Assembly: GCA_051453625.1 (NCBI GenBank)
Contig: JBOZIK010000001.1
Coordinates: forward strand, 174,657,599-174,721,598
Reading direction: 5' to 3'
DNA from: Welwitschia mirabilis
Lineage: Eukaryota > Gnetophyta > Gnetopsida > Welwitschiales
Length of the DNA: 64,000 bases
The translations under genes were made by a program, and so were the position numbers. A model generated the notes under the pieces. The model saw only the letters and a list, made by a program, of their open reading frames with translations. It did no database searches and was not told the DNA's origin. Below are positions 1 through 10,217 of the stretch, one piece after another; position 1 is the first letter of the stretch, and the number at the start of each line of letters is the position of its first letter.

Positions 1-640
1 CACATAAAACTCATTTCAAATTCATCCTACATAATCTTAGCAAATTTCTTACATAAGAATTCATTGGTAGCACCAAACATAATATCATCTACATAAATTT
101 AAACAATAATAAAATATTTACCATCTTTTTTAATAAATAATGTCACATTTAATGTACTTATTTTGAACTTATTTTTAATTAAGTAACTTGAGAGTTTCTC
201 ATACCAAGTTTTTGAAGCTTGTTTAAGATCATAGAGTTCCTTCTTTAATTTTAATATATGATCAAATTTTGTGAATGCATAAATCCATATAATTATTCAA
301 CATATAATTCTTATTGAAGATTTTCATTAAGTAAAGCACTTTTAACATTCACTTGATATAGTTTGAAATCTTTCATCCATGCAAAGGCTAGAATCATTCT
401 TATTGATTCTATACAAGCTGCAAGAGTAAAGGTTTCTTTGAAGTCATTTCTTTTTTATTGATTGTAACCTTGTGCTACTAATCTTTCTTCATTTTTAATA
501 ACATTTCCATGCTCATCTATTTTATTTTTGAAAACCCACTTAGTGTCAATCACTAATTTGTTAGAAGGTCTTAGAATAAGATCCCAAACATTACATCTTT
601 TAAATTGATTAAGCTCTTCTTTCATAAAATCATCCAATGT
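1..640 (-). pseudogene. copia A reverse transcriptase fragment
   Basis: The open stretch 455-637 begins the copia RT domain: it has the EEL..F....VWDL block, then TKWVFKNK and RLVAQGYNQ. Downstream the frame breaks, but the conserved VKSALL block (near 330-370) and an intact YVDD box followed by IMFGATN (about 72-97) are readable. The usual Asp of the first block (DVK) reads Asn (NVK), so one catalytic carboxylate is lost while the YVDD pair is kept. Function in the family is copying genomic RNA into cDNA in the cytoplasmic particle. The domain runs off the window at position 1. Confidence 0.85.
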
Positions 641-1229
641 TTACCATTTTTTTCCTTCTTTAAAGATTTTAGATTTAACTTAAGAGATATAAGCATCATA
701 ACCACAAAATTCTCTAGTATGACTTCTAGTTTGAATTCCTTCATAAGGACTTCCTATAATGTTGCTTGTCGAGTAACTCTTCTTTAGCCTTATTATGATT
801 GATGAATTTTTCTTTTCTAATTCTTTTTCTTTTTGTTCCTTACTATCAAATTGAATTTTAAGTTATCTATAGGGTTGAACAATTAGCATGGGCGTACCAC
901 ATCTACCACATTCACAAGATTTAACTCAATATTATTTATATTGACATTTGTTATGTACTTAACTACATGAGTCCTATTATTATACATTATGTAAGCTTTA
1001 CTAATCATAAAATATCCTAGAAAAATTCATTAATTAACTTTTGAATCAAATTTTCTTAAAGTATTCCTTTCATTTAGAAGAAATAATTTTGAATCAAAAA
1101 TATGAAAGTACTTAATAAAAGGTTTTTTACCTAACCATAACTCCTAAGAAGTTTTAGAAGTAAATCTTCTTACCAGAACTTTATTAAAAACATAAAAGCC
1201 TGTATTAATTACCTCTATTCAAATGATAT

Positions 1230-2085
1230 GGTACCTTTTTATCATGCATCATTATCCTTGCCGTATCATTAAGAACTCTATTCTTTCTTTCAAATACTCA
1301 ATTTCGTTAGGGAGTTCTTGGAGCTGAGAATTGGTGTAGAATGCCAAAATATTCATAAAATTCTCTACACTTTACATTTTTAAATTCAATGCCATTATCA
1401 CTTCTTATCATTTTAATCTTATATACCTTTTGATTTTGCAACTTGATGCATAACCTAGAAAAATCATTAAAAGCCTCATCCTTATGTGCAAGGAAGGATA
1501 TCCATGTCAAATGGGAAAATCATCTACAATTGTCAAATAATATCTTTTCTTACCTAATCTTTTTATGGATTAATAATCAAAAACATCTAAATGTAAGAGA
1601 TTTAATGGATGTTTAGTAGAAATAATATTTTTTGATTAAATTTTACCTTTCTTAGCTTATCTTTTTAACATGCTTCATAGATCTTATTATCAATGTTTTT
1701 GAACTTGGGAAGTCCTCTTACTAATTCCTTTGTAGACAGGGTTTTGAGAAGATCTCTGTTCACATGACCAAAATTCCTATGCCATAACTCTGCTTCATCT
1801 ATTTTACTAAGAAAAAACTTGATTCTGTTGTTATATATATCTTACCAGATGGTAATGTAAACATTTAATTTCTTTATTCCAGCAAATAAAACTTTATTAA
1901 TATCTTGTTATCTTTGGATAAATTACCTCCTCTAATTATGTTAATACTTTGATTGATACTTTTGTGTTATCTCCAAAGGTTACAACTCCCTTATCTTATT
2001 CCACTAAGGTGATGAAGCTAGATTTATCTTCATTCATGTGTCTTGAACATCCACTATTAATATATCATATGTTCTTCTTCATTTC
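1230..2085 (-). pseudogene. copia A protease and integrase remnant
   Basis: At about 2030-2070 the minus strand reads NSGCSRHMNEDKSSF, the copia protease active-site region, with the catalytic Asp of DSG changed to Asn. Further on, TIVDDF and then the open stretch 1307-1510 show the integrase core: TWISFLAHKDEAF, QNQK, IRSDNGIEF (second catalytic Asp present) and GILHQFSAPRTP. Just past this the ERKNRVL block with the catalytic Glu is readable, but two stop codons stand in the usual QQNG stretch. Integrase inserts the cDNA into the host chromosome. Stops and frameshifts make this copy non-functional. Confidence 0.8.
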
Positions 2086-2159
2086 TTTGAGTGTGATTTG
2101 AGTTAAAAGTATTGTTTCTGATTTTTCTATGCATATTTTTCTCAGTTTGTCTTGTATAA

Positions 2160-2970
2160 AACATTATACCATTCTATTTGGTCTTTTGGCATAGTTAGTA
2201 TAATATCTAATCTTAAATTTCATTAGACATCTATATTGATAATGACTTCTATTATGATAATAATAATAATAAATAATATTATTTTTNNNNNNNNNNNNNN
2301 NNNNNNNNNNNNNNNNNNNNNNNNNNNNNNNNNNNNNNNNNNNNNNNNNNNNTATAGCTTCATTATGTTCCAACCTGCTATTGTTATTTAAGTATCTATA
2401 CTATCTAGGTATAGTATTCAAAGCCTCCTTTTCTTAGATGACTTTCTTATTGATCTCCTTTAAATTTAATAATTCCTATCTAATATACTTTAATTCACAT
2501 GTTAGTCTACTAACTTTAGCTTTAAGAGCTAAGCTTACTAAAGATAATTCATTACTAATATTCTTCTCTTGTGCATTAGCTTCTTCACGAGCATGAAGTA
2601 ACCTTTCCATTTTAACACATACCTTTTCTAGTTTAATGCTTCTTTAGAAATTATATTAGACATTTCTTAAAGATTCAAACTTGAGTTATCTTCACTATCT
2701 ATTTTATCTTCTTCTCCTATCTCTTCATTTTCATGTTCAAAATATGAAATGGCAATGAGAGCAAGATAAGTTTCTTCATTAGACATTTCTTCCTCTTGTA
2801 GTTTTTGTAAATCTTTCTTCTTCATTTCTCTAACCCTAAAAATCATAAAATTGTAAGATCATTTGTATCCTTATATTCTAATAGGCATAGATTTTTCAAT
2901 TGAAGAGTAAAGGTCTAACAGATGGCATCCCTTTCATAGTTTACTCAAGGAAGTTACTCCTTTTTATGAA
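2160..2970 (-). pseudogene. copia A gag remnant
   Basis: Lies between the primer site and the protease, the gag position. A degenerate zinc knuckle is visible at about 2227-2260 on the minus strand: only the His and last Cys of the CX2CX4HX4C pattern remain, the earlier cysteines being Tyr or Asn. A 66-base N gap falls directly upstream of it. The part from 2400 to 2870 translates to scattered Glu- and Lys-rich pieces with many stops. Assignment rests mainly on position. Confidence 0.5.
2287..2352. other. assembly gap (66 N)
   Basis: Sixty-six unknown bases directly after an (ATA)n-rich stretch at 2256-2286. Low-complexity sequence probably caused the gap. Any frame crossing it is unsupported. 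Confidence 0.99.
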
Positions 2971-2977
2971 TATCCAT

Positions 2978-2987
2978 GCTGGTACCA
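2978..2987 (-). promoter_or_regulatory. copia A primer-binding site (iMet type, decayed)
   Basis: The minus strand reads TGGTACCAGC, close to the initiator-Met primer site TGGTATCAGAGC of plant copia elements. It sits 2 bases inside the presumed LTR end at 2990, as in elements C and E. Here the match is imperfect. Confidence 0.5.
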
Positions 2988-2989
2988 CT

Positions 2990-3196
2990 TGAGGATTGAT
3001 TTGAACTTAAAGGGAAGGGGTGAATGAGTTCCAACAAATAAAATTTTTATCAAATAACAAAATTAAATGCATAATAAAATACCTTACTGAGATAACGTGG
3101 TTTTCCAAACTGGGTATGTCCATGCATAGAGGGTAGCTTCTACTCAAACCTCTAGATATTCTTAACCTACAAGAAAATAGTGGTTTTTTAGTACAT
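2990..3196 (-). repeat. copia A 5' LTR, inner part
   Basis: Starts TGAGGATTGATTTGAACTT on the plus strand, then AAGGGGTGAAT, matching the same part of the C and E LTRs (TGATAGGATCGAGAACCC, then GGGGGTGAATAGG). It breaks off at the solo LTR insertion and resumes at 4422. Confidence 0.6.
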
Positions 3197-4416
3197 TGCT
3201 AATATTATTAAGTTATATTACCAAATTCATGTTAAACTAACATATCTAGTATGGTGTAATATGTTGTAAATATTTTAGGAAGCTAAAGTCCTTATAGGTC
3301 AAAAGTGATCTAAAATTTTTCATGAGCTTTATGTGAATCTAAAAAGTGATCAATTTCTCAAGAGTCAATCAAATCCTAGATGGGTTAACTGGACTTATAT
3401 CAAAACTTATCTACTAATTTATCAAGGGATCAACTAGATTCCAAAGAGATCAACTAAACTTATACTAAAAATTATTTGATCAATTTATTAAGGGATTAAC
3501 TAGAACTTAAAGGGGTTAACTAGACATATGCTAAATATTTTTTTTCATATCAAGTTAATAAGGGGTCTAATATATTAAAATGAGGTCAACTGATCTTGGA
3601 CCAAATGTGTTTGATGAAATTCTAGACGAGGTCAAGTAGATTATGTGACATAAGGACATTAGGTTAACTAGAAGAAAATGATGTTAACTGACTTCAATGA
3701 TGACAACTAATGAGGTCAACTATATGTTCCGAGGGATCAACTAGTTGTAGTGAAATGGAACTTTTTAGTTTATTTTGTAGCTATTATTTCTTTATTTCAA
3801 ATCATTAGAGTATCAACTTCATTTATCAACTATAAAAACCTGACTTATATATAAGCCAAATAAATTAAAATCTGTGTATTTGATCTTTGACTAAAAGAAA
3901 AAGGACATTTTTGTATTGTTAATACTCATTAGTTAAAAGACTAATGGTACAAGCTTGTACTTATATCTTATCTTTAAATAATATATTCTCACTTTATTGT
4001 ACCTTAAATCTAGTGGAGCTAGTGCATTCAGACATAATATTCTCATTGAAATCTTTACTCTGTAAAGATTGATACTTCGCCTTAAAAATTCTATTTGTAA
4101 AAGTTGCAAGTTGATCTAAAAACCTAGAAAGGAAGAAACAAGGATCTAAAGCAACTTAGGATTAAATCTAACAGTCAAGAGTGGAGTAGGGGGATTTTTT
4201 TAAACTACTATAAATCATTATGTTTAGTACTATTCCTTGGCATTTTTTATTTTAGTTATTTTCTTACTACTTCATTCATCAGATTTCATTTCTTATGATA
4301 GTGTTTAGTTCTTTCTTCAAACGCATTAACATTTTGGTATAACTTCTAATAAGTGAATTTTATTTTATAAAACCTTTAGATTTCCCTTCTTTAGAATTTG
4401 TATATCCTTCAAACCA
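3197..4416 (+). repeat. solo LTR of the copia E family, plus orientation
   Basis: Reads as the reverse complement of the E LTR: an early segment around 3215-3310 (ACTAACAT.TCTAGTAT, then AGTCCTTATAGGTCA), a cluster of GGTCAACTAG-like motifs at 3380-3745, AGAGTGGAGTAGGGGG near 4180, and an end reading TTCTTTAGAATTTGTATATC. No coding region or second LTR of this orientation follows. TACAT flanks both sides (3192-3196 and 4417-4421), a possible 5-bp target duplication, although homology to E predicts the LTR end about 5 bases earlier, at 4411. Confidence 0.7.
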
Positions 4417-4421
4417 TACAT

Positions 4422-5552
4422 CAAATAAGAGTCCCCTTGTAAGGAAGCACTCTCTCACCTGCAAGGGAATAATAGTTTTCTAGCTAACTGATAATCTTAC
4501 ATCTAACAAATGCCTAAAAGCACACTAATAATTGTACACTCCTATAAGGTTTGCAAAGTGTTTAATATTCAAGAAATGGACTATATAATAAGATGGTTCA
4601 CAATGAATAACCAAAATGTAATATGATAACAATCCTAAATGTATTGCTTTGATGAAGATGTAAGCTTCTTGAAGAAGTTGTTGTTGTTATTATGAGTATG
4701 TATGAAGAATGAAGTAATGAAGATCTAAATCCAAGAGATGAAAATAATGTTAGCTTCTTGCTAATGATTCTTTTAATTTCTTTATGAGAGGTTCCCTTTA
4801 CTCATGCTTTTTAATTCTATAAATCCTTCAATTTAATGAATTGTCAAAATGTTCTTTTTTTTTTCATGACATTGAGGATTTACAAGATTAAAAAAGATAT
4901 AGTCATTTAATCTTAAAAGATAGACATTTAATTTTGTAACCACCATGCAATAGATAGATAACATCTATGCTTTGGACACATAACTTCGCTTTTAATTAAC
5001 ATGAACTCCAATCTAATATGTGTTGAATGTTATAGATGTATTCACTTTAGATGTTTTCATTTTTATAGATGTCTACTCTTTAGAAATCTTTAGTTTTATA
5101 GATGTCTTAAGTCAACTTGCTCAAATTTGAATGAAATTTGCACTATAGTACCCTTGAGTCTCAGTGATCATGAATCCACAATGTACAACTTGATAGCTTA
5201 TCTAAAACTTGAGATATTAGTCACAAACAAAGTTGACTCTATTACCTATTCTAGCTTAGTATAGACATCTGCAAACATGTAGACATCTTCATCTATGTCA
5301 AGTTCAACTTTTAGTTCAGTAATCTTAAATATGGTAGATGTCTCTTAGCTTGACATTGAATTCTAGTACATTTAAGATGTCTTTAGGTTTCTATACATCT
5401 TCATTTGAGGTGTTTAAATTTTTAAAACATCTTTAAACTATTGATTTGGAAGCCTATCATGTTTCTTCTAAAGATCCATTATGATCTAGTGCTTATTAAT
5501 ATTAGATGTTCTTATAATGACCTATCTACATAATGACATAAAATATTTAACA
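4422..5552 (-). repeat. copia A 5' LTR, outer part with AGATGTCT motif cluster
   Basis: Continuation of the A LTR after the solo LTR. From about 4925 to 5520 short motifs of the form AGATGTCT or its complement AGACATCT recur at least ten times on both strands, for example at 5265-5310 and 5335-5400. The element C and E LTRs carry a different motif cluster in the same place. The end at about 5552 is inferred. Confidence 0.5.
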
Positions 5553-5819
5553 AGTGGAATCATCAAAACTAGAAGCTTTTCTATACTTAAGTGTTTGTTA
5601 TCCTAATAGCTATAGATGGGACAAATGCATTAAAGAGAGAATAGTAAGTAAAATTAAATCTTTTTATGCTATAAAAGGTAAATTTAGTTCATTGGGGATT
5701 TGGGCTTGATAAGTTCATAAATAAGTTTTTCAATCCATCATGTATTCCACTATTTTATATAGATCCTTAGTTTGAGAGCTAACTATAAGTGAGAAAAATT
5801 AGAAATATATTGAAAGAGT
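5553..5819. other. unassigned AT-rich sequence
   Basis: No reading frame, repeat or motif recognised between the end of copia A and the LINE-like fragment. Confidence 0.5.
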
Positions 5820-6470
5820 GAAGAAATTATTATTACTAAATTAACTTAAGATAAAGATTCAAACACTGTATCCTATGATGCTATTAGAATATGATCTTTT
5901 ACTCATTGAAGATAAAGCCATTTGTTAGTTTGCACTTACACTTTAAAGCTAATGCAAGCAAAGCAACTAAAATTTTTAAGAGCAGTTCTTGAAGCTACAT
6001 AAGAGAAAGTATGGTATTTTTAGGAAATGCAGTGGCTTAAAAAGTGGGATATTTCTTAGGAAAATGTCCAAATTAATTTCACTAAGATTTGTAGTTTCAT
6101 CAAGTAACATGTCTTAATAAAACTATAGACAAATTTATGAGGTAAGAGAAAGTTTTGTTTTGAGCATATTATCCATAATTAATTTTTTTCACTAGTTCAC
6201 TGCCTTAGAATAATAATCCTAATGAAGACATGCAACCTTACTAGCAAAGTTAAATTAATTTTACATCACCTCAGAATCAAAAGTGAAAGATGGAACAACA
6301 TGCTCAAAGAAGAGCGAACATGCAGATTATGCAATCTAAGAGTCCTTGAAGATAAAGAATACATTTTACTTTTTTCTACAACTACAAAACCTATAAGAAA
6401 AAAATTCAATATCGCTGTAAGAAATCTCTTTGATTTTTTCATCTTGCATCTAGTGATTGTTGGTTACTTT
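5820..6470 (+). pseudogene. non-LTR retroelement 3' tail (zinc-binding type), fragment
   Basis: The open part at 6222-6521 reads LRIKSERWNNMLKEERTCRL, then CNLRVLEDKEYILLF and later IRKKF. This resembles the C-terminal cysteine tail of some non-LTR retrotransposons (pattern LR..SH.L.IE.GRW....R.C..C....VEDE.HFLF...R..F). The C-x2-C pair is present. Upstream, about 5850-6060, gives related-looking but stop-ridden translation. No RT core is nearby, so this would be a 5'-truncated or eroded copy. The type differs from LINE F in this window. The call rests on motif memory only. Confidence 0.4.
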
Positions 6471-6529
6471 ATTGAATCTATCTTTGTATTCCATTACATA
6501 ATCATTTCCTCTATCCAATAAATTCTTTG

Positions 6530-7809
6530 AGTCTTCCAACATAATAAAAAATTTAGTTTCAATTTCTGTTTTATAATAACATGTAGAAAACATTAGAATA
6601 GTTTGAAAAATATTATAATTTAATATATTAATCATAAATACTCTAACAATACATTAAAAAAATAGATCTAATAAAAAAATATAAAAGAACACTTAAAATG
6701 AACTATTACATAACTAGTAATCATAAGTGAATCAATAATGGAAAAATAAAGCAAATATAATCATAGTTAAAAGTGCTTATACTAATGATGAAAACACTAC
6801 AAAGAATACCAAATCGAAGTTATCAACTAAGAAGAAAGAAGAAAGGCATAAAACATTATGATATGATAAGCTCTCATTATAGCCATGGGAATTGTAGATT
6901 TGGAATGATAGAGTTCTAATGGATGGAGGAAGCTCTTATTATGTTGAGAATGAAATGTAAAATCTAAACATGAAATTGAGTTTAGTTCTAACTTTATCCT
7001 TGAGATAGGCTTTATAATATAGCTTTCCTTTAAGTTCTAGATATCTATGGATATGTTTTTGTTTTTTAAAAGATAAGTAATGATGAAGCTTCTTTAGTAC
7101 TAGAACATGGATATTTAGTTATTATCATTATAAACTCATCTAGCACTAGGTTGTAAGCTTAATATATCAAACTTATCCTTCCATTCCTCAGAAGACCTAT
7201 AACTCTTTATAATGCAAGTTGGTGCTAGAAGAACTAATGGTAATATTAGCCCCTTTTACTAGATCAGCTTTAATAGAGATTAATTAGCTTGGGATGACTT
7301 ATAAATAAAATAGTAAAAATTACTCCTTCTTGATAATAATTTTAAAAAATAAAGGTAAAATATAATTAGCAATAATCTAACTATACATATGGTATTATAG
7401 CCTTCAAAATATATTAATTTTACCAAATTCTAATAGCTAGATATGTTAAATTTCAAGTGTAATTAATGATTTTTAAGAAAATATATTAGTATCTTTAATA
7501 GATACCAATTTTGTGATGGATGTTTTTACTTTTACTTTAATTTTTATTGCTTTTTTTATATATTGACTCTCTGTTTTAGAAGCTCGGTTTTGTCCTAAAA
7601 TTCTACAAACCTTATCTTAATTCTTTCTTAGTACTACCTTTTATTGACTTTACTAAATGGATAGACTAAATGAAAATAGATGATATAGATATGAAAAAAA
7701 TACTTACCAAAGTCAATGACTCATGAGTTTTTTATTTTGATAATCATTTTATTAAAAATAACCTTTTAACCTTTACTTTACCTTTATCTTTGATGAAGTA
7801 TATAATTAA
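6530..7809. other. AT-rich stretch with a weak gypsy protease relic
   Basis: At 6913-6945 the plus strand reads RVLMDGGSSYYV, like the RVLVD.GSS block of plant gypsy proteases, with flanking translation that is only loosely similar. Nothing else is recognised up to the start of gypsy B at 7810. Confidence 0.3.
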
Positions 7810-9003
7810 CATTAACATGTAAAAATAAACATTTATATCAAGTGTTTTAGGATAATTTATTGTAAATGAGGGCATTAATTTAATTATTTAATCATAAAAT
7901 ATGTCTTCTATTATTTTTAAAATAGAATTAAACATTATGTTTTTCTTCATATTAAATTATAGATATTTAGTCACTTTTGGAATACATGGTGAGAGATGGA
8001 CTTAATTCTATACAAAATAATGGTGGAAATGGAGATATGAGGTAGTGACACATAGCAAAAGCTTTTGAAGACATGTGGCAGAGGCATGTGAAGGTGGCAT
8101 TAGAGACATGTGATGATTTCCACCACATGCTATAGTACAACCTCCATCAAATGCTAAATGATAAAGATTCTACCTAATGCTAGAGGATAGAATCTAATCT
8201 ACCAAACACTATAAGAGATAATCTTATCTACCTAATTATAAATAATGAAGATTCTACCTAATACTATAAGCTAATAATCTAACCACCCCTATCCCCATCT
8301 CTTCGTATAAAAGGATCTTAAACCCTTTATTTTATTCATCTTTTGCCTTAGAGGATTAAAGCATTTTGGAGTACTAACTTGTAATGGCTTTCTAAGTGAA
8401 TCTTTAGGGAGTGAGATAGTCTTTAACAATGGTATGAGAAGTTCTTCTTCTTTCTTCTTTCTTTATTATAAGATTTTTATAATTTTGTAATACAAAATCT
8501 ATTTTCTTTAATTTTGATTTGTGAATAATATCATAAGTGGAATACTTAGGTGACTGCTTTGATTATCAAGTTAGTTTTATTTGAGTAAATCTCTTTTATT
8601 AAGTTATTCTTTTAATTTCATAGATCTTGAGTACTTTATGCTTTTCTACTTTCTATTGTTATTCTTAAATTAAATTGTTAAGTTATTTTACCAACTTGAA
8701 CTGAATGCATTTAATGGTTTGAAATATTTTACAAGAAAGGATGTTAGTATAACATTGGATTGAAGAAGTACTTAAGGATTAAGCAATAATATTTTGAAGC
8801 TAGTTCACTTCCATTCTTTCTAAGATGAAGTTTGAATTTTAAAAATCATTTCATCTCTTCTTTTCTTTTCTTTTCTTTTCATATCTTACGTTAAAGATTA
8901 AAGTTAGCGCAATTCTAGTCAATACCCAATGTTATCCTTGATGAAGAATAATACTAAGTATTGTACTTAGTTTAAATCTAGACATTATATTATTAATTAT
9001 ATT
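7810..9003 (+). repeat. gypsy B 5' LTR
   Basis: Matches 23641-24869 over its whole length, for example ATTTATATCAAG near the start, GATGGACTTAATTC, TTCATCTTTTGCCTTAGAG and TAGACATTATA at the end. The expected TG start reads CA here. A TTTTC pentamer run at about 8855-8881 is longer than in the 3' copy. Confidence 0.85.
8306..8312 (+). promoter_or_regulatory. gypsy B LTR TATA box
   Basis: TATAAAA, conserved at 24137-24143 in the 3' LTR. Mid-LTR position fits the RNA polymerase II promoter of the element. Transcription start is not determined. Confidence 0.55.
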
Positions 9004-9004
9004 T

Positions 9005-9022
9005 TGGTACCATTACCAAGAA
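9005..9022 (+). promoter_or_regulatory. gypsy B primer-binding site (tRNA-Asp type, CpG-decayed)
   Basis: Reads TGGTACCATTACCAAGAA one or two bases after the LTR. The canonical Athila-type site, complementary to tRNA-Asp, is TGGCGCCGTTGCCGGGGA. All differences are C-to-T or G-to-A changes, and both canonical CpGs are altered. Confidence 0.75.
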
Positions 9023-9689
9023 TAATAATAAGGTAAAATCTTAAAGGATTTCTAGTTTTTCCTTTTTGCAAATTTTTATTTTTCCACTAATGGGTACTGA
9101 TCCTTCTTCTAGTGATACCTAAATTGATCCTTTTTTGCTTTCTTTTGCTTTATGTTTCTTTTCTTTTTCTTTCTAGTGTTGTCCTAAATTGGTCTAGCTT
9201 TTTAAAGTTATTTTAATTTTTTAACTTATTTTCTATAGGTCTAACATTTTTTGTAGGTTTTTTTGGAAGCTTTAAAAAAAATTATAATTGACCTCTATAA
9301 TTACATTGTGTAATTTTCTTTTTTATTGCATTTTTAATATTTTTGCATGCATATAAACATTAAAATTTTCTTAAAAAAATTTCATGATTTTCATAATGTT
9401 TTACTGACATTCATTTTTTGTCTTCTCTACTTTATTTTACTACATTTATAAATGCTTAAAACCTTTAAAACTTTATCATGATTTAACTCAATTTTATTTG
9501 TGTCTCTGCTTTATTTTGTTGTAGCCTCAACACTATAAAGATTTTATTTATAACTGATAAATCTGTTTGTAAAACCTTGAACACCTTGATGACTTGTAAT
9601 CCCTAAAAATCTTCCCTTTTCATTATTTAAACTTCCTTTTAATCATTTGAACCTATCTCTTTTATGACTTGAACTTGTGATAGAATAGG

Positions 9690-10217
9690 AAGATTAACCA
9701 GAGATAACATGGACTCCTTTACTGATCTTAAAAGAATGAGAAAACTTAAGACTCAAAATGAGAATCGAGCTTAAGATAAGTCTCAAGAATAAACCTCAAC
9801 TGCTCAAAGCAACTAAAATAAAGAAACTACCTTTCCACAAAATAATCCAAATGACTTAGTTAATTCCTTTAGTGGAATCTTATAAAATAAATAAAGTCTC
9901 AATAGTTTACAAGCTTATTAGTTCACCTAATAAGTGGCTAAACAACAAGCTACCCTTATTGCAACTACCAATTAACCTAGCTAAATCCTTTGTGATTACC
10001 TCCAATCATAAAGTTTAGAAACATCTTCTTGCATAGTATCACCACCTATTAACCAAAGATTAGAACCTAAACCTTTCATTATCAAATTCTTGTTCCATTT
10101 TCATTGTCTTGAAATTTAAGATCCTGACTTATACCTTAAGGAATTTGAGTGTGTCTTATCAATTATCCCTCAATATCCTAATACTCATTATGTACGTAGA
10201 CTTATTTTATTTTCTTT
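9690..10217 (+). pseudogene. gypsy B gag, part before the copia C insertion
   Basis: Translation is broken up to about 10110, then one frame reads DPDLYLKEFECVL and YVRRLILFS, ending at the copia C insertion point. The same frame resumes at 18086 once a single copy of the 5-bp duplication is counted, showing that C landed inside the retrotransposon gag domain. Gag forms the particle shell. The start codon cannot be placed. 9023-9690 is the untranslated leader, without visible features. Confidence 0.6.

Larger units (their letters stand above)
1..5552 (-). mobile_element. Ty1-copia element A, Sirevirus-like, truncated at window start
   Basis: Reading the minus strand from high to low coordinates gives 5' LTR, primer site, gag remnant, protease, integrase and reverse transcriptase, the copia order (protease-integrase-RT). 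RNase H and the 3' LTR lie beyond the window edge. The 5' LTR (2990 to about 5552) is split by a plus-strand solo LTR at 3197-4416. All reading frames carry stops and frameshifts, so the element is dead. The outer LTR end near 5552 is chosen because the strand reads TAACA there, the inverse of a TGTTA start. That end is uncertain because no second LTR is available for comparison. Confidence 0.75.

Noticed and set aside
605-787. 60-codon plus frame
   Set aside because: Antisense shadow of the copia A reverse transcriptase.
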